The notes under the pieces: generated by a model
What the model was told of the DNA's origin: nothing
Database searches by the model: none
What the model saw: the letters and a program-made list of their open reading frames with translations, nothing else
Assembly (NCBI GenBank): GCA_039105265.1
Contig: JAPFFF010000016.1
Span: 1,736,001 to 1,800,000, forward strand
Origin: Tritrichomonas musculus
Taxonomy: Eukaryota > Parabasalia > Tritrichomonadida > Tritrichomonadidae
Reading direction: 5' to 3'
DNA length: 64,000 nucleotides
Program-made: the position numbers and the translations under genes
Shown here: positions 38,780-46,282 of the stretch, in pieces
Numbering within the stretch: the stretch's first letter is position 1
Layout: every line of letters starts with the position of its first letter

Positions 38780-38971
38780 TTATTGTCCAATGTTAAAAAA
38801 GAAGAGGAAGATTCCCATAAGGAAATTGATGGAAAAAATGATTGTGATCGTCCACATGCAGCAATTTGGTGGAGGAGAATCACAACAATGATCATCATCA
38901 ACATTATCGAGAACAGTTGACTCAGTTTCATGGACATCAATGAGTGGTTCGCTCGTTGGTTGGTTCGACAT
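38780..38971 (-). CDS. Cys-rich tail-anchored membrane protein
   Basis: This 63-aa protein has a polar N-terminus with DDDHCCDSPPPNCCMW (two Cys pairs) followed by one transmembrane segment (ITIIFSINFLMGIFLFFFNI) at the very end. It is a tail-anchored type. A frame two bases off also spans the region but has no sensible composition at its start. The role is unknown; compare the one-span proteins at 13231 and 31171. Confidence 0.6.
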   Translation of the reverse strand: MSNQPTSEPLIDVHETESTVLDNVDDDHCCDSPPPNCCMWTITIIFSINFLMGIFLFFFNIGQ

Positions 38972-39053
38972 AAATAAAAAATGATTGTCAAAACCGAAAA
39001 TAAACAGAAAATAATAAAAAAAACGTTAATATATTTAAAAATTGAGTGTTTAT

Positions 39054-39347
39054 TTATTTTTGCTCGTTTAATGCCATTATCGTTTCCAAATCTTTGATTG
39101 CATTATGAAAGAACATGCAACGATTGATGCAAAAATTGCATTGTTCAGTTTGCTTTGAGATCCAATTTGGTAATCTTGGATATCGATATTTTTCCAAATC
39201 CGTTCTCTTTTCTTCAGGGATGGAATGAATTCGTAATAACTCCTCTTGAAACATGTGAAGGTAGCCTTCATGAATTTGGAAATTCCTAAATTCCACCCAA
39301 AATTGATCTTCGGATCTTTTGATGACATATGTATAATCGTTGCTCAT
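39054..39347 (-). CDS. Small protein, possible tandem family copy 3
   Basis: This 97-aa protein has an aromatic N-terminus (DQFWVEFRNFQIHEGYLHMF), then RTDLEKYRYPRLPNWISKQT and a CNFCINRC Cys cluster. It shares the LE...L..LP..I pattern with its two neighbours, with lower confidence. Three Cys within seven residues could bind metal. The function is unknown. Confidence 0.6.
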   Translation of the reverse strand: MSNDYTYVIKRSEDQFWVEFRNFQIHEGYLHMFQEELLRIHSIPEEKRTDLEKYRYPRLPNWISKQTEQCNFCINRCMFFHNAIKDLETIMALNEQK

Positions 39348-39376
39348 TGTAAAAAAATGATGTGAAATGTATTACG

Positions 39377-39628
39377 TCATGCATTTTGATAAAGAAAGAT
39401 AGAAATAAAGTTATCAATTGTCTCAATTTCTTTGAGAACCATGGCCTCAAACATATCCATAAAATTTGATTCGTTTTCAAATTTATCTAAAAAACTTTTC
39501 TCAAAAAATGCATTTGAAATTTCAATTATTTGATCAATTATATCTTGTTCTTTCTCTTCACTGGTTATCATTCTCCATTCTAATATTAATTTCAAAATTT
39601 TCAAAAGTTTTGAAATTTTTGATTCCAT
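39377..39628 (-). CDS. Small EWR-family protein, copy 2
   Basis: This 83-aa helical protein has LILEWRMITSEEKEQDIIDQ, FFEKSFLDKFENESN and LKEIETIDNFI. It appears paralogous to 30865-31113. The function is unknown. The upstream sequence is A/T-rich and shared with the divergent gene at 39719. Confidence 0.6.
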   Translation of the reverse strand: MESKISKLLKILKLILEWRMITSEEKEQDIIDQIIEISNAFFEKSFLDKFENESNFMDMFEAMVLKEIETIDNFISIFLYQNA

Positions 39629-39718
39629 TTGAATGGAGATAAAAATATTTAAATTGAATTGTTTTATCGGTTTTTTTGTACGTTTTTTTTTGTACGTTTT
39701 TCGACTTCACTTTTTGAA

Positions 39719-40174
39719 ATGTCTCGAGGACGAAAGCCCAATCCCGAAAATTTTGATTTCGATTCCTATGAAAAGAATTATTTTAATGACGAAGTTCCAA
39801 TGAAAAAGAAGAAAGAACAGAAAATGAAACTTCGAAAAGCTACATGGAAACGAATGGTCCGAATGCAACATGATATTCTCTCCATCATGGAGACAAACAA
39901 ATCGTTATCAGAAACAATGAGGAATATCCAAATGAGTTTTCAATGTTTGCAAACGAAAAATCAGTTCGACTTTTCTGGACCCATCAAATTCACAGCAACA
40001 ATTGAACCCTATAAATTCGAGATTCCCGTTAATAGAATCTTGCCTGAAGTCCAAAATGATGAATCAAACAAGGAAAAGGAATCAAACCTCGTAAAAGAAT
40101 CTCATACTGAGAAAGAAATAAAGAGTGATAAAGATGACAATACAGATTCTGAAAATCCATTCGTGGTTGAATAA
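39719..40174 (+). CDS. Hypothetical protein with basic N-terminus
   Basis: This 151-aa protein was called from the ATG at 39719 (MSRGRKPNPENFDF), because the 20 codons before it are Phe-rich T-tract sequence. A basic coil (KKKKEQKMKLRKATWKRMVR) is followed by a short beta-rich block (GPIKFTATIEPYKFEIPV) and an acidic Lys/Glu/Asp tail. It is co-directional with 40211 and 40882, forming a three-gene run. The function is unknown. Confidence 0.6.
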   Translation: MSRGRKPNPENFDFDSYEKNYFNDEVPMKKKKEQKMKLRKATWKRMVRMQHDILSIMETNKSLSETMRNIQMSFQCLQTKNQFDFSGPIKFTATIEPYKFEIPVNRILPEVQNDESNKEKESNLVKESHTEKEIKSDKDDNTDSENPFVVE

Positions 40175-40210
40175 AAAATTCAGTTTTTTCACTTCACTTT
40201 TCTTTTTGTC

Positions 40211-40786
40211 ATGAATGATTATATTGAGGAAGAAGATAAAAGTGAGTCAGGCTCTTGCCAAAATTCTCAAAAAGCACTTATTGCTGCAGGATTAATCAAT
40301 GCAAATTCACCTCAAAATTATATTCCTTCGCCAAATACGATATTTGAAGTCGAAAATTTAACAAGAAGAATGGGTAAAATTCATATTACTTCGCCAAATT
40401 CATCTGAAAACTCTCAAATAATTGAAACATCAATAGAGGATTCATTCATACATTCCCCAGAGTTTCATCCAGGACAACAAAAAATGGATTTACATATCTC
40501 AACTGTCTTAAATGATATTCCCATTAAGTCAATGGAAACTCAATATAATAGAAGAAAGAAAATAAACAATATAAGACTTCATTTTGATGATTTTATGAAT
40601 TCTTTCTCAGATAAAGAATGGGCTGATGGAATTCGAATAGAGAAATTTCGCATATCATTTCAAAATTATTTCCATTTCCCAATCTCAAATTCAGGAATTG
40701 GACAATTAAAAGAAGTAAAAGAAAAATTACTCACCAGACGAAAAACGATAAATGGAAAACAGGTAATGGTTTATAAAAAACGTTAA
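40211..40786 (+). CDS. Protein with C-terminal winged-helix-like domain, copy 1
   Basis: The first 110 aa of this 191-aa protein are Ser/Pro/Asn-rich and disordered. The last 75 have IRLHFDDFMNSF..KEWADGI, RIEKFRISFQNYF and ISNSGIGQL, followed by a KT.NGKQVMVYKKR wing-like end. The gene at 40882 has the same domain (IRDKLEDYF, ISNNGIGKL), so they are paralogues. The helix-helix-strand order suggests a winged helix that may bind DNA and act as a regulator; this is inferred. Confidence 0.65.
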   Translation: MNDYIEEEDKSESGSCQNSQKALIAAGLINANSPQNYIPSPNTIFEVENLTRRMGKIHITSPNSSENSQIIETSIEDSFIHSPEFHPGQQKMDLHISTVLNDIPIKSMETQYNRRKKINNIRLHFDDFMNSFSDKEWADGIRIEKFRISFQNYFHFPISNSGIGQLKEVKEKLLTRRKTINGKQVMVYKKR

Positions 40787-40881
40787 ATAAAAAATTCAAT
40801 ACTTTACATTTTATTTTTATTTTTTTTATTCGTTTTTTTGATGTAATACGTGAGATACATCACTTTTTTCATTTTTTTTGG

Positions 40882-41550
40882 ATGAATTTTAACCGAAGCT
40901 GGCCTAATCAAGATGATTATTTTATGGAACCAAACGATGTCTCTTGGGATGCAAAAGAAATTGCAGATATTTTATCAAGTAAAAACCATTTTTTCTCTGA
41001 TGATTCTGATGATTCGAACAAAAAATCAAAGAGATTAGATGCAAGAGATTATATCATCCATTACTATAATGATGTAAAAATGGAACCAATCTTTGTTGCT
41101 GAAAAAAAGGGAAATGATTCAAATTATGTGGAAATAGACAAATTCCGAAAAGAGATTGCTCCTCCACCATTGCCCGAAGTGCACCAAATTCCAATGGCAC
41201 AACAACCACGTCGAGGACGAGGACGACCTCGAAGATCAAGAGATCGATCTCCATCTCCACCTCCACCGCCAAAAAGGGGAAGACAAAGCAGGAAAAATCT
41301 CAATCAATATCAAATTCGAATCAAACATAGACATATCAATGAGCATATGGAAGAATTTGTTGACACTCTCCCAAAAGAATGGGATGATGGAGTTCCTTTA
41401 TCCAAAATTCGAGACAAATTGGAAGATTATTTCTCATATGAAATATCCAATAATGGGATTGGAAAATTATCAAATTTCCACAACTTTTTCTATAGAAAAC
41501 AAAAAAGGGATGGGGACCAATTTTATTATATCTATTGTCGTAAAACGTGA
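40882..41550 (+). CDS. Protein with C-terminal winged-helix-like domain, copy 2
   Basis: This 222-aa protein has a disordered N-terminal region with an RGRGRPRRSRDRSPSPPPPP stretch (AT-hook-like GRGRPR core near residue 112). Its last 80 residues are homologous to 40211-40786: LPKEWDDGVPLSKIRDKLED, SNNGIGKL and a FYYIYCRK strand. The AT-hook-like segment plus winged-helix-like domain favour DNA binding. It is followed by 900 bp without genes. Confidence 0.7.
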   Translation: MNFNRSWPNQDDYFMEPNDVSWDAKEIADILSSKNHFFSDDSDDSNKKSKRLDARDYIIHYYNDVKMEPIFVAEKKGNDSNYVEIDKFRKEIAPPPLPEVHQIPMAQQPRRGRGRPRRSRDRSPSPPPPPKRGRQSRKNLNQYQIRIKHRHINEHMEEFVDTLPKEWDDGVPLSKIRDKLEDYFSYEISNNGIGKLSNFHNFFYRKQKRDGDQFYYIYCRKT

Positions 41551-41589
41551 AAGAATTTTTTAAATCACATTTCAAAATTTTATTTTTAT

Positions 41590-41677
41590 TTTTATTTTCA
41601 ATGGGTTCTCAATTATAATTTTTATTTTCAATGGGTTCTCAATTATAATTTTTATTTTCAATGGGTTCTCAATTAAA
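41590..41677. repeat. Direct repeat, 30-base unit, three copies
   Basis: The unit contains TTTTCAATGGGTTCTCAATT, and the copies are identical or nearly so. Their closeness to the large inverted repeat may reflect an origin or packaging region. Confidence 0.85.
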
Positions 41678-41930
41678 CTTTTGATAATGAATTCAAAAAG
41701 TGAAAAAATTTTTAAGATATTTGAGCTGCCCAAGCAATATTTGGGAGACTCTAGGATAGCATTGGGAGGTCCAAAGTTGTGATTGGGTTGCCCAAATATA
41801 CATAGAGCGTCCCAAATACTGTGATAGGGAAGCCCAAAACACACTTGCGAAGCCCAAAAATATAATTGGTTAACCCAAATACAAAAAATTTTATTGCATA
41901 AAATTATTCTAATTCAGAGAGTATTCAAAA

Positions 41931-42035
41931 TAAATTCAAAGAGCATAGAAAAATAAATTCAAAGAGCATAGAAAAATAAATTGAAAGAGCATAGAAAAAT
42001 AAATTCAAAGAGCATAGAAAAATAAATTCAAAGAC
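41931..42035. repeat. Tandem repeat, 23-24-base unit, about five copies
   Basis: The unit is AAATTCAAAGAGCATAGAAA plus AAT, with one copy carrying TTGAAA in place of TTCAAA. There is no spacer diversity, so it is not a CRISPR. It resembles iteron arrays in layout. Confidence 0.85.
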
Positions 42036-42086
42036 TATTCAAATATTTTTTTTTTCAATGATTATTCAATTTATCGTGGATAACAC

Positions 42087-42431
42087 TTTTTGGGATCACA
42101 AAATGGGATTGTCAAAAACATAGAGATAGATAGATGGGGGAACCGGGTTTTTTGACATTTTGAATCCCATTTATCGTCCCAATTTTGGCGCGGCCAACTT
42201 TCCTATAAATAATTTTAGATCTTAGTTTATAAAATTTTTGTAGTCGAAAATTTTTCCATGGAAGTTTTTCAAGAATGGGATCAAAAATGGGATCAAAAAT
42301 GGGATCACTAAAATAGTATAATTACTAGATATAAAACCTAAGACATTAAAAAGAGGTCATTTATTATCCTAGGTTTTTTATTTGGGATTGCTGACTTTTA
42401 AAAATGGGATCGTCCCAAAAAAATGGGATCG
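42087..42431 (+). repeat. Large inverted repeat, left copy
   Basis: This copy is the reverse complement of 58818-59168, with patchy conservation. Shared blocks are GGGATCACAAAATGGGAT, ATCGTCCCAATTTTGGCGCG followed by GCCAA, TTATAAATAATT-type A/T, three direct GATCAAAAATGG units, CCTAG blocks, and an almost perfect 34-base block at the inner end. The blocks kept while the DNA between them diverged suggest protein-binding sites. Confidence 0.85.
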
Positions 42432-42448
42432 CAAAAAAATTTTCAAAC

Positions 42449-44782
42449 TCATTTTTTATTTCTCCTTAATTTAGCTTCCTTTTTGATTTCTTTATTGTCC
42501 TCTTTTACTGATTCTTTCAAGAGTTTTTTCTCTTTTTCTTCAATCTCTTTTTCAATCTTTTGTCGAATTTTTTCACGTTCTTTCTCTTTCTTTTCCAATT
42601 CTTTTTCCTTCTCTTGTAATAATAATTTTTTATATTTTTCTTTATCTGTTTCTCGTTCTCTCAATATTTTAAGTTTGTTTAATCTTTTCTTAAATGATAA
42701 TTCTTCATCATCGGAACTGGAATCTCCATATCTTGATTTGAAATTTCTTTTCCTTCTTTCCATTAAATCTCTTATGGTTCCTGTCCTATCTGAACTCCTT
42801 AAGATTCTCCTCTTTCGAAGCCTCTCATCATCACTATCAGAATCAGAATCCATAATTCGTTTCCTTAATTTTCTCTTTAAATAAGAATATCTATCGTCAT
42901 CATCAGAATCGGAATCATAGAAATATGTTTTACCTGTTTCTTTATCTTTTTTAATCAAATTATCTGCTTGCTTCATTAACATTTCTTTCTTTTGAGGGGT
43001 GTAATTACTGGAATCTATTAATTGTTTAATCATATCTTGACCTTTTTTCATCAAATTCTCTTTTGCATCAGGAGAATCTTCAACGGTATATTCATATTGA
43101 GCTAATTCATCAAAAACTCTCTCTTTAATTTGATTAAAGTCATCTTTCCATTGTTTTTTGAAGTCATTATAATCTGGAATTTCAATATCAACTGTTGGAT
43201 TTTTCACAAAATCACTCATCACTTGATTCTTCAAATCATCAATATATTTATTCATATTTCCATTTTCTATTTTAATATTTTGATCACCAAAATGAGCAGG
43301 ATTTAAACTCTCATTGAAAGCTTTCAATTGCTCTCTTAATGATTTATTTCTATCTTTTGTCTTACTTTTTACAGTTTGTTTATTTCCAAATCCATAATCA
43401 TCTCCATTATGATAACCATAATTCCAAGGTTTTTTCGATTTTGGAAAGATATCTTTCCCTTTTATTTTTATTGGTTTTCCATTTTTCATAACAATAGCAC
43501 TTTCAGCAACAACCGCAGGTCCCTCTTGTAAAACAGGAATTGGAACCTCTTCTGCTTTTGGTATTTTTATTTCTTTTTTTGGAATCTTTTGTGGTTGAAT
43601 CTCAGGTTCAGGAGTTGATATCTCTTGTGGAGCATCCGATTTTATTTCGGAAGTTATTGGTGTTGATTCTTCAAGACGTTCTTTTTGTTTTTCTTCTTTG
43701 AGTTTTTTCACTTTTGCTTTTAATAATGACAATTTTGGTTCTTCAGGTAGAATTTTCTTTTCTGGTTCCTCAATATTTGCCTTATCTATGATTACCTCTG
43801 ATTTCTCTTCTAAGACAGGTTTTTCATCTTTTTTGATTTCTGGTTCATCATCTGATAAATCACTCAAATCATCATCTTCATATCCAGTTTCTTTATACAA
43901 ATATGTTGGATTATGAATATAGTCTTTTGCACTGAGACTTCTCTTTTTCTTTGTCTCTTCTTTCTTGGGTTCCTCTTTGGGTTCAACTTTTTCCTCTTCT
44001 TTAGGGGGTTCATCTTCTATTTCTTTCCCATCTAATTTTTCTTTAAATTTTTCCAAATCTTTTTTCACCTGTTCCAATTCTTTATCTTCTTTTGTCTCAG
44101 GAACTGGCTCTTCCTTTGGTGGTTCTTCTTTTGTCTCCACTTTCTTTTCGTCATCATATTTTTCCATCTCCGGTAAATCCTCTTCTTCGTCCTCTTCGTA
44201 ATCATCAACCCAATCTTCATCATTTGAATCCGATTTATCAGATTCTTTCTTTTCATCTTTGTCATCATCTTCAAGATCTGATACATCATCATCACTAACA
44301 TCTAATTTTTTCAATTTCTTTTTTTCCTCTTCTTTTTCCTTTTTTGGAATAAACATTTCGAATTTCTCATCAAGGTCTTCTAAATAATCTCCTGGTTCTT
44401 GTTGAATTTCAAAGACTTCACTTATTTTTGGAACAGTAGCTGCTTCATCAATATGTAAAGTTATTGGATAAATTTTATCTTTTAATGATATTGCATCTTT
44501 TTCATAAGGATTGCTCTCATAAAAGAACCCATAAATTAATCCAAAAAATGCATTATCAGTTTTTTTACAATAAAGTCGAATATTTTCAAAATCTTGTTCT
44601 AATAAAGAACTAAATATCCATTCATATTGAACCTTAAACTCAAATCCTGATGTTTGAAAACCTTCCATTATTTTTTTTGGGACCAATTTTAAGCAATTTA
44701 ATGATGGACAATCATCAACATTTTTCACATCTTTGACTAATCCAATGAGAGTATGTACAGGTAAAATACATTCTTCTGACAT
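42449..44782 (-). CDS. Large highly charged protein
   Basis: Residues 1-120 of this 777-aa protein look folded and may be related to 28882 and 44821 (FFGLIYGFFYE pattern). The rest is largely Lys/Glu/Asp-rich and disordered, with PKEEPK-type repeats (about 220-290), a less charged stretch (about 400-560) and a long basic-acidic coiled coil at the end (about 690-777). Such composition is typical of scaffold or core proteins that bridge DNA and capsid; no enzyme motif is present. A T-tract preceded by ATAT lies about 15-28 bp before the ATG. Confidence 0.7.
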   Translation of the reverse strand: MSEECILPVHTLIGLVKDVKNVDDCPSLNCLKLVPKKIMEGFQTSGFEFKVQYEWIFSSLLEQDFENIRLYCKKTDNAFFGLIYGFFYESNPYEKDAISLKDKIYPITLHIDEAATVPKISEVFEIQQEPGDYLEDLDEKFEMFIPKKEKEEEKKKLKKLDVSDDDVSDLEDDDKDEKKESDKSDSNDEDWVDDYEEDEEEDLPEMEKYDDEKKVETKEEPPKEEPVPETKEDKELEQVKKDLEKFKEKLDGKEIEDEPPKEEEKVEPKEEPKKEETKKKRSLSAKDYIHNPTYLYKETGYEDDDLSDLSDDEPEIKKDEKPVLEEKSEVIIDKANIEEPEKKILPEEPKLSLLKAKVKKLKEEKQKERLEESTPITSEIKSDAPQEISTPEPEIQPQKIPKKEIKIPKAEEVPIPVLQEGPAVVAESAIVMKNGKPIKIKGKDIFPKSKKPWNYGYHNGDDYGFGNKQTVKSKTKDRNKSLREQLKAFNESLNPAHFGDQNIKIENGNMNKYIDDLKNQVMSDFVKNPTVDIEIPDYNDFKKQWKDDFNQIKERVFDELAQYEYTVEDSPDAKENLMKKGQDMIKQLIDSSNYTPQKKEMLMKQADNLIKKDKETGKTYFYDSDSDDDDRYSYLKRKLRKRIMDSDSDSDDERLRKRRILRSSDRTGTIRDLMERRKRNFKSRYGDSSSDDEELSFKKRLNKLKILRERETDKEKYKKLLLQEKEKELEKKEKEREKIRQKIEKEIEEKEKKLLKESVKEDNKEIKKEAKLRRNKK

Positions 44783-44820
44783 ATTTTCTTAAAACTTAAA
44801 AAAAAATATATCCATGTTTA

Positions 44821-45231
44821 TTACAGATTTTGAGCTTTCAATGTTAAAAATTCTTCCATAAAATCATGTAAAAATGCAGGGTCTCCAATTAAAATATTTT
44901 TATCTGCTATCCTTTCCCAAGTCCATTTTTTAAATTTATAAATTTGAGGTTTCCATGATGAACCATTAAACACAAATCCATAAATTTTCCCATCTAAGTT
45001 TTTCCTATTTATTTTAGCATATCCATTTATCAAGTTTTTAATATCTTGTTCAAACTCATCTTGAAGTAATCGAACGAAAGGATAAAATATTTTGATTTTT
45101 GCTGCTTTTTCATTATTATCCCATTCAACATATATGAAATTCATTATCTGATCTGGGATATTTTTAATATCATCAGCTCGAAAAGTTTTTGGATTAAATT
45201 TAAGGTCAGCATGTATAGGCAAGAATTGCAT
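44821..45231 (-). CDS. Hypothetical protein, possible paralogue of the charged-protein N-domain
   Basis: This 136-aa protein has a pattern shared with 42449 and 28882: an F....L.Q.FE......Y helix followed by LDGKIYGFVFN. It ends in FLHDFMEEFLTLKAQNL. It is upstream of and co-directional with 42449 (38 bp gap). Single-domain size suggests it may be the stand-alone form of that N-domain. The function is unknown. Confidence 0.6.
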   Translation of the reverse strand: MQFLPIHADLKFNPKTFRADDIKNIPDQIMNFIYVEWDNNEKAAKIKIFYPFVRLLQDEFEQDIKNLINGYAKINRKNLDGKIYGFVFNGSSWKPQIYKFKKWTWERIADKNILIGDPAFLHDFMEEFLTLKAQNL

Positions 45232-45304
45232 ATTTTCTCATTATTAAATATTTTTTTTATTTAAACTTAAGAGCACAAACAAATTTTTTTTCCACCACAT
45301 AAAA

Positions 45305-45838
45305 ATGATTAAGAAGCGAAATGCAAATGCTGGAGTAAATGCAAATGTTTCCTTAGAACCATCTGCTGCATCTCAATCAACTTCAAACTTAACGAATAAT
45401 ATCTTTATAAATAAGAGAGAAGATGGAAAAGAGGATATCGTAATCACAAGGGATATCGAATTACAAAATATCCCTCCTGAAGACCCTAATGATTTAGATG
45501 TAAAATATAAGATTTTAGAGACATATGCAAAAATTTTATTAGATCAAGATAAAGCATTAATTTCAAATTTAATTTCTAAAAATTGTATTATTATTCCGAT
45601 TTTATCTTTACAAGAAATAATTAAAACAATCTTAGGAAATAAATGTCCAGTTGAAATTTATGTTGATGAAGACATTAAATGTTGTGCATCTAAAGTATCA
45701 CCAATTCGTAAAATTGAAGCCATTAAAATTGTAAATGAAGATGGAGAAATTGTAACTGACTTTAAACAGGTTTACAATAAAGAATACAATGATTTGGTTC
45801 ACGTTTATCATTTATGTCTTAAATATGTTGTAGTTTAA
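45305..45838 (+). CDS. Conserved Maverick protein, element C copy of the ARILSSE family
   Basis: This 177-aa protein lacks the ARILSSE start but keeps the C-terminal domain of 12651 and 18798: LETYAKILLDQDK, then SLQEIIKTILGNKCPVEIYV, DEDIKCC and a final YNKEYNDLVHVYHLCLKY. The N-terminal 55 residues are Asn/Ser/Ala-rich. With relatives in A and B, it is one of the few genes present in all three elements, supporting a core, probably structural, role. It is divergent from 44821. Confidence 0.65.
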   Translation: MIKKRNANAGVNANVSLEPSAASQSTSNLTNNIFINKREDGKEDIVITRDIELQNIPPEDPNDLDVKYKILETYAKILLDQDKALISNLISKNCIIIPILSLQEIIKTILGNKCPVEIYVDEDIKCCASKVSPIRKIEAIKIVNEDGEIVTDFKQVYNKEYNDLVHVYHLCLKYVVV

Positions 45839-45876
45839 AAAAAAAAAAAATTAAGAGAGATTATCAAATATTTTTT

Positions 45877-46282
45877 TTACTTCGCTTCAAGAGCCGCAAT
45901 TCGAGCTTCTAATGCAGCAATTTTGGCTTCGAGTTGTTTTGTCGTTATAACTTCATTTTTTTCAAGTTTTGCATAAGTAATTTGTATGTTAGTTACTGAT
46001 GACATTAAATCCGATGTTCGAATTTCCAGATCTGCGGTTCCCTTAGCCCATCTTGCCACGAAATTACCATCAACTATTTTACAAATAATGAGTAGAATAT
46101 GATGAAATAGTTTCGTCACGAACAAAATAAAAATCAAAATTATATGTTTGTGATTGATAACTAAATGATCCAATGAAATGAATATTATCGATATAACCAT
46201 GATCAAATTTAACTTGGTAACCATACTCTTGAATAACATTGTAATTTATTTCGTCATAAACGCCAACATTTTCTTTTGTCAA
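45877..46282 (-). pseudogene. Frameshifted tail of the element C fibre
   Basis: Two short frames continue the fibre after its stop at 46279. The first (46079-46282) reads KENVGVYDEINYNVIQEYGY and onward. The second (from about 46100 to 45877) reads ICKIVDGNFVARWAKGTADL and ends in a heptad coil (LEAKIAALEARIAALEAK). Both look coding but are in different frames, so two frameshifts separate them from the main gene. The first lies by a run of six T on the coding strand. Confidence 0.65.

Larger units (their letters stand above)
41551..42448. other. Gene-free repeat-rich region
   Basis: About 900 bp with three kinds of repeat: a 30-base direct repeat (41590-41677), a degenerate series of CCCAAA words every 20-30 bases (about 41725-41880), a 24-base tandem repeat (41931-42035), and then the left copy of the large inverted repeat (42087-42431). 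A minus-strand frame across 41572-41844 simply translates the repeats and is not a gene. Confidence 0.7.

Noticed and set aside
38776-38991. 71-codon frame overlapping the Cys-rich membrane protein
   Set aside because: The frame at 38780-38971 has a sensible polar N-terminus, a clear terminal membrane span and a start right after a T-rich leader.
41572-41844. Open frame with repeated ENPLKIKI
   Set aside because: It only translates the 30-base DNA repeats; no leader motif.
41931-42035. Possible CRISPR array
   Set aside because: Repeats are directly tandem with no unique spacers and no cas genes are present.
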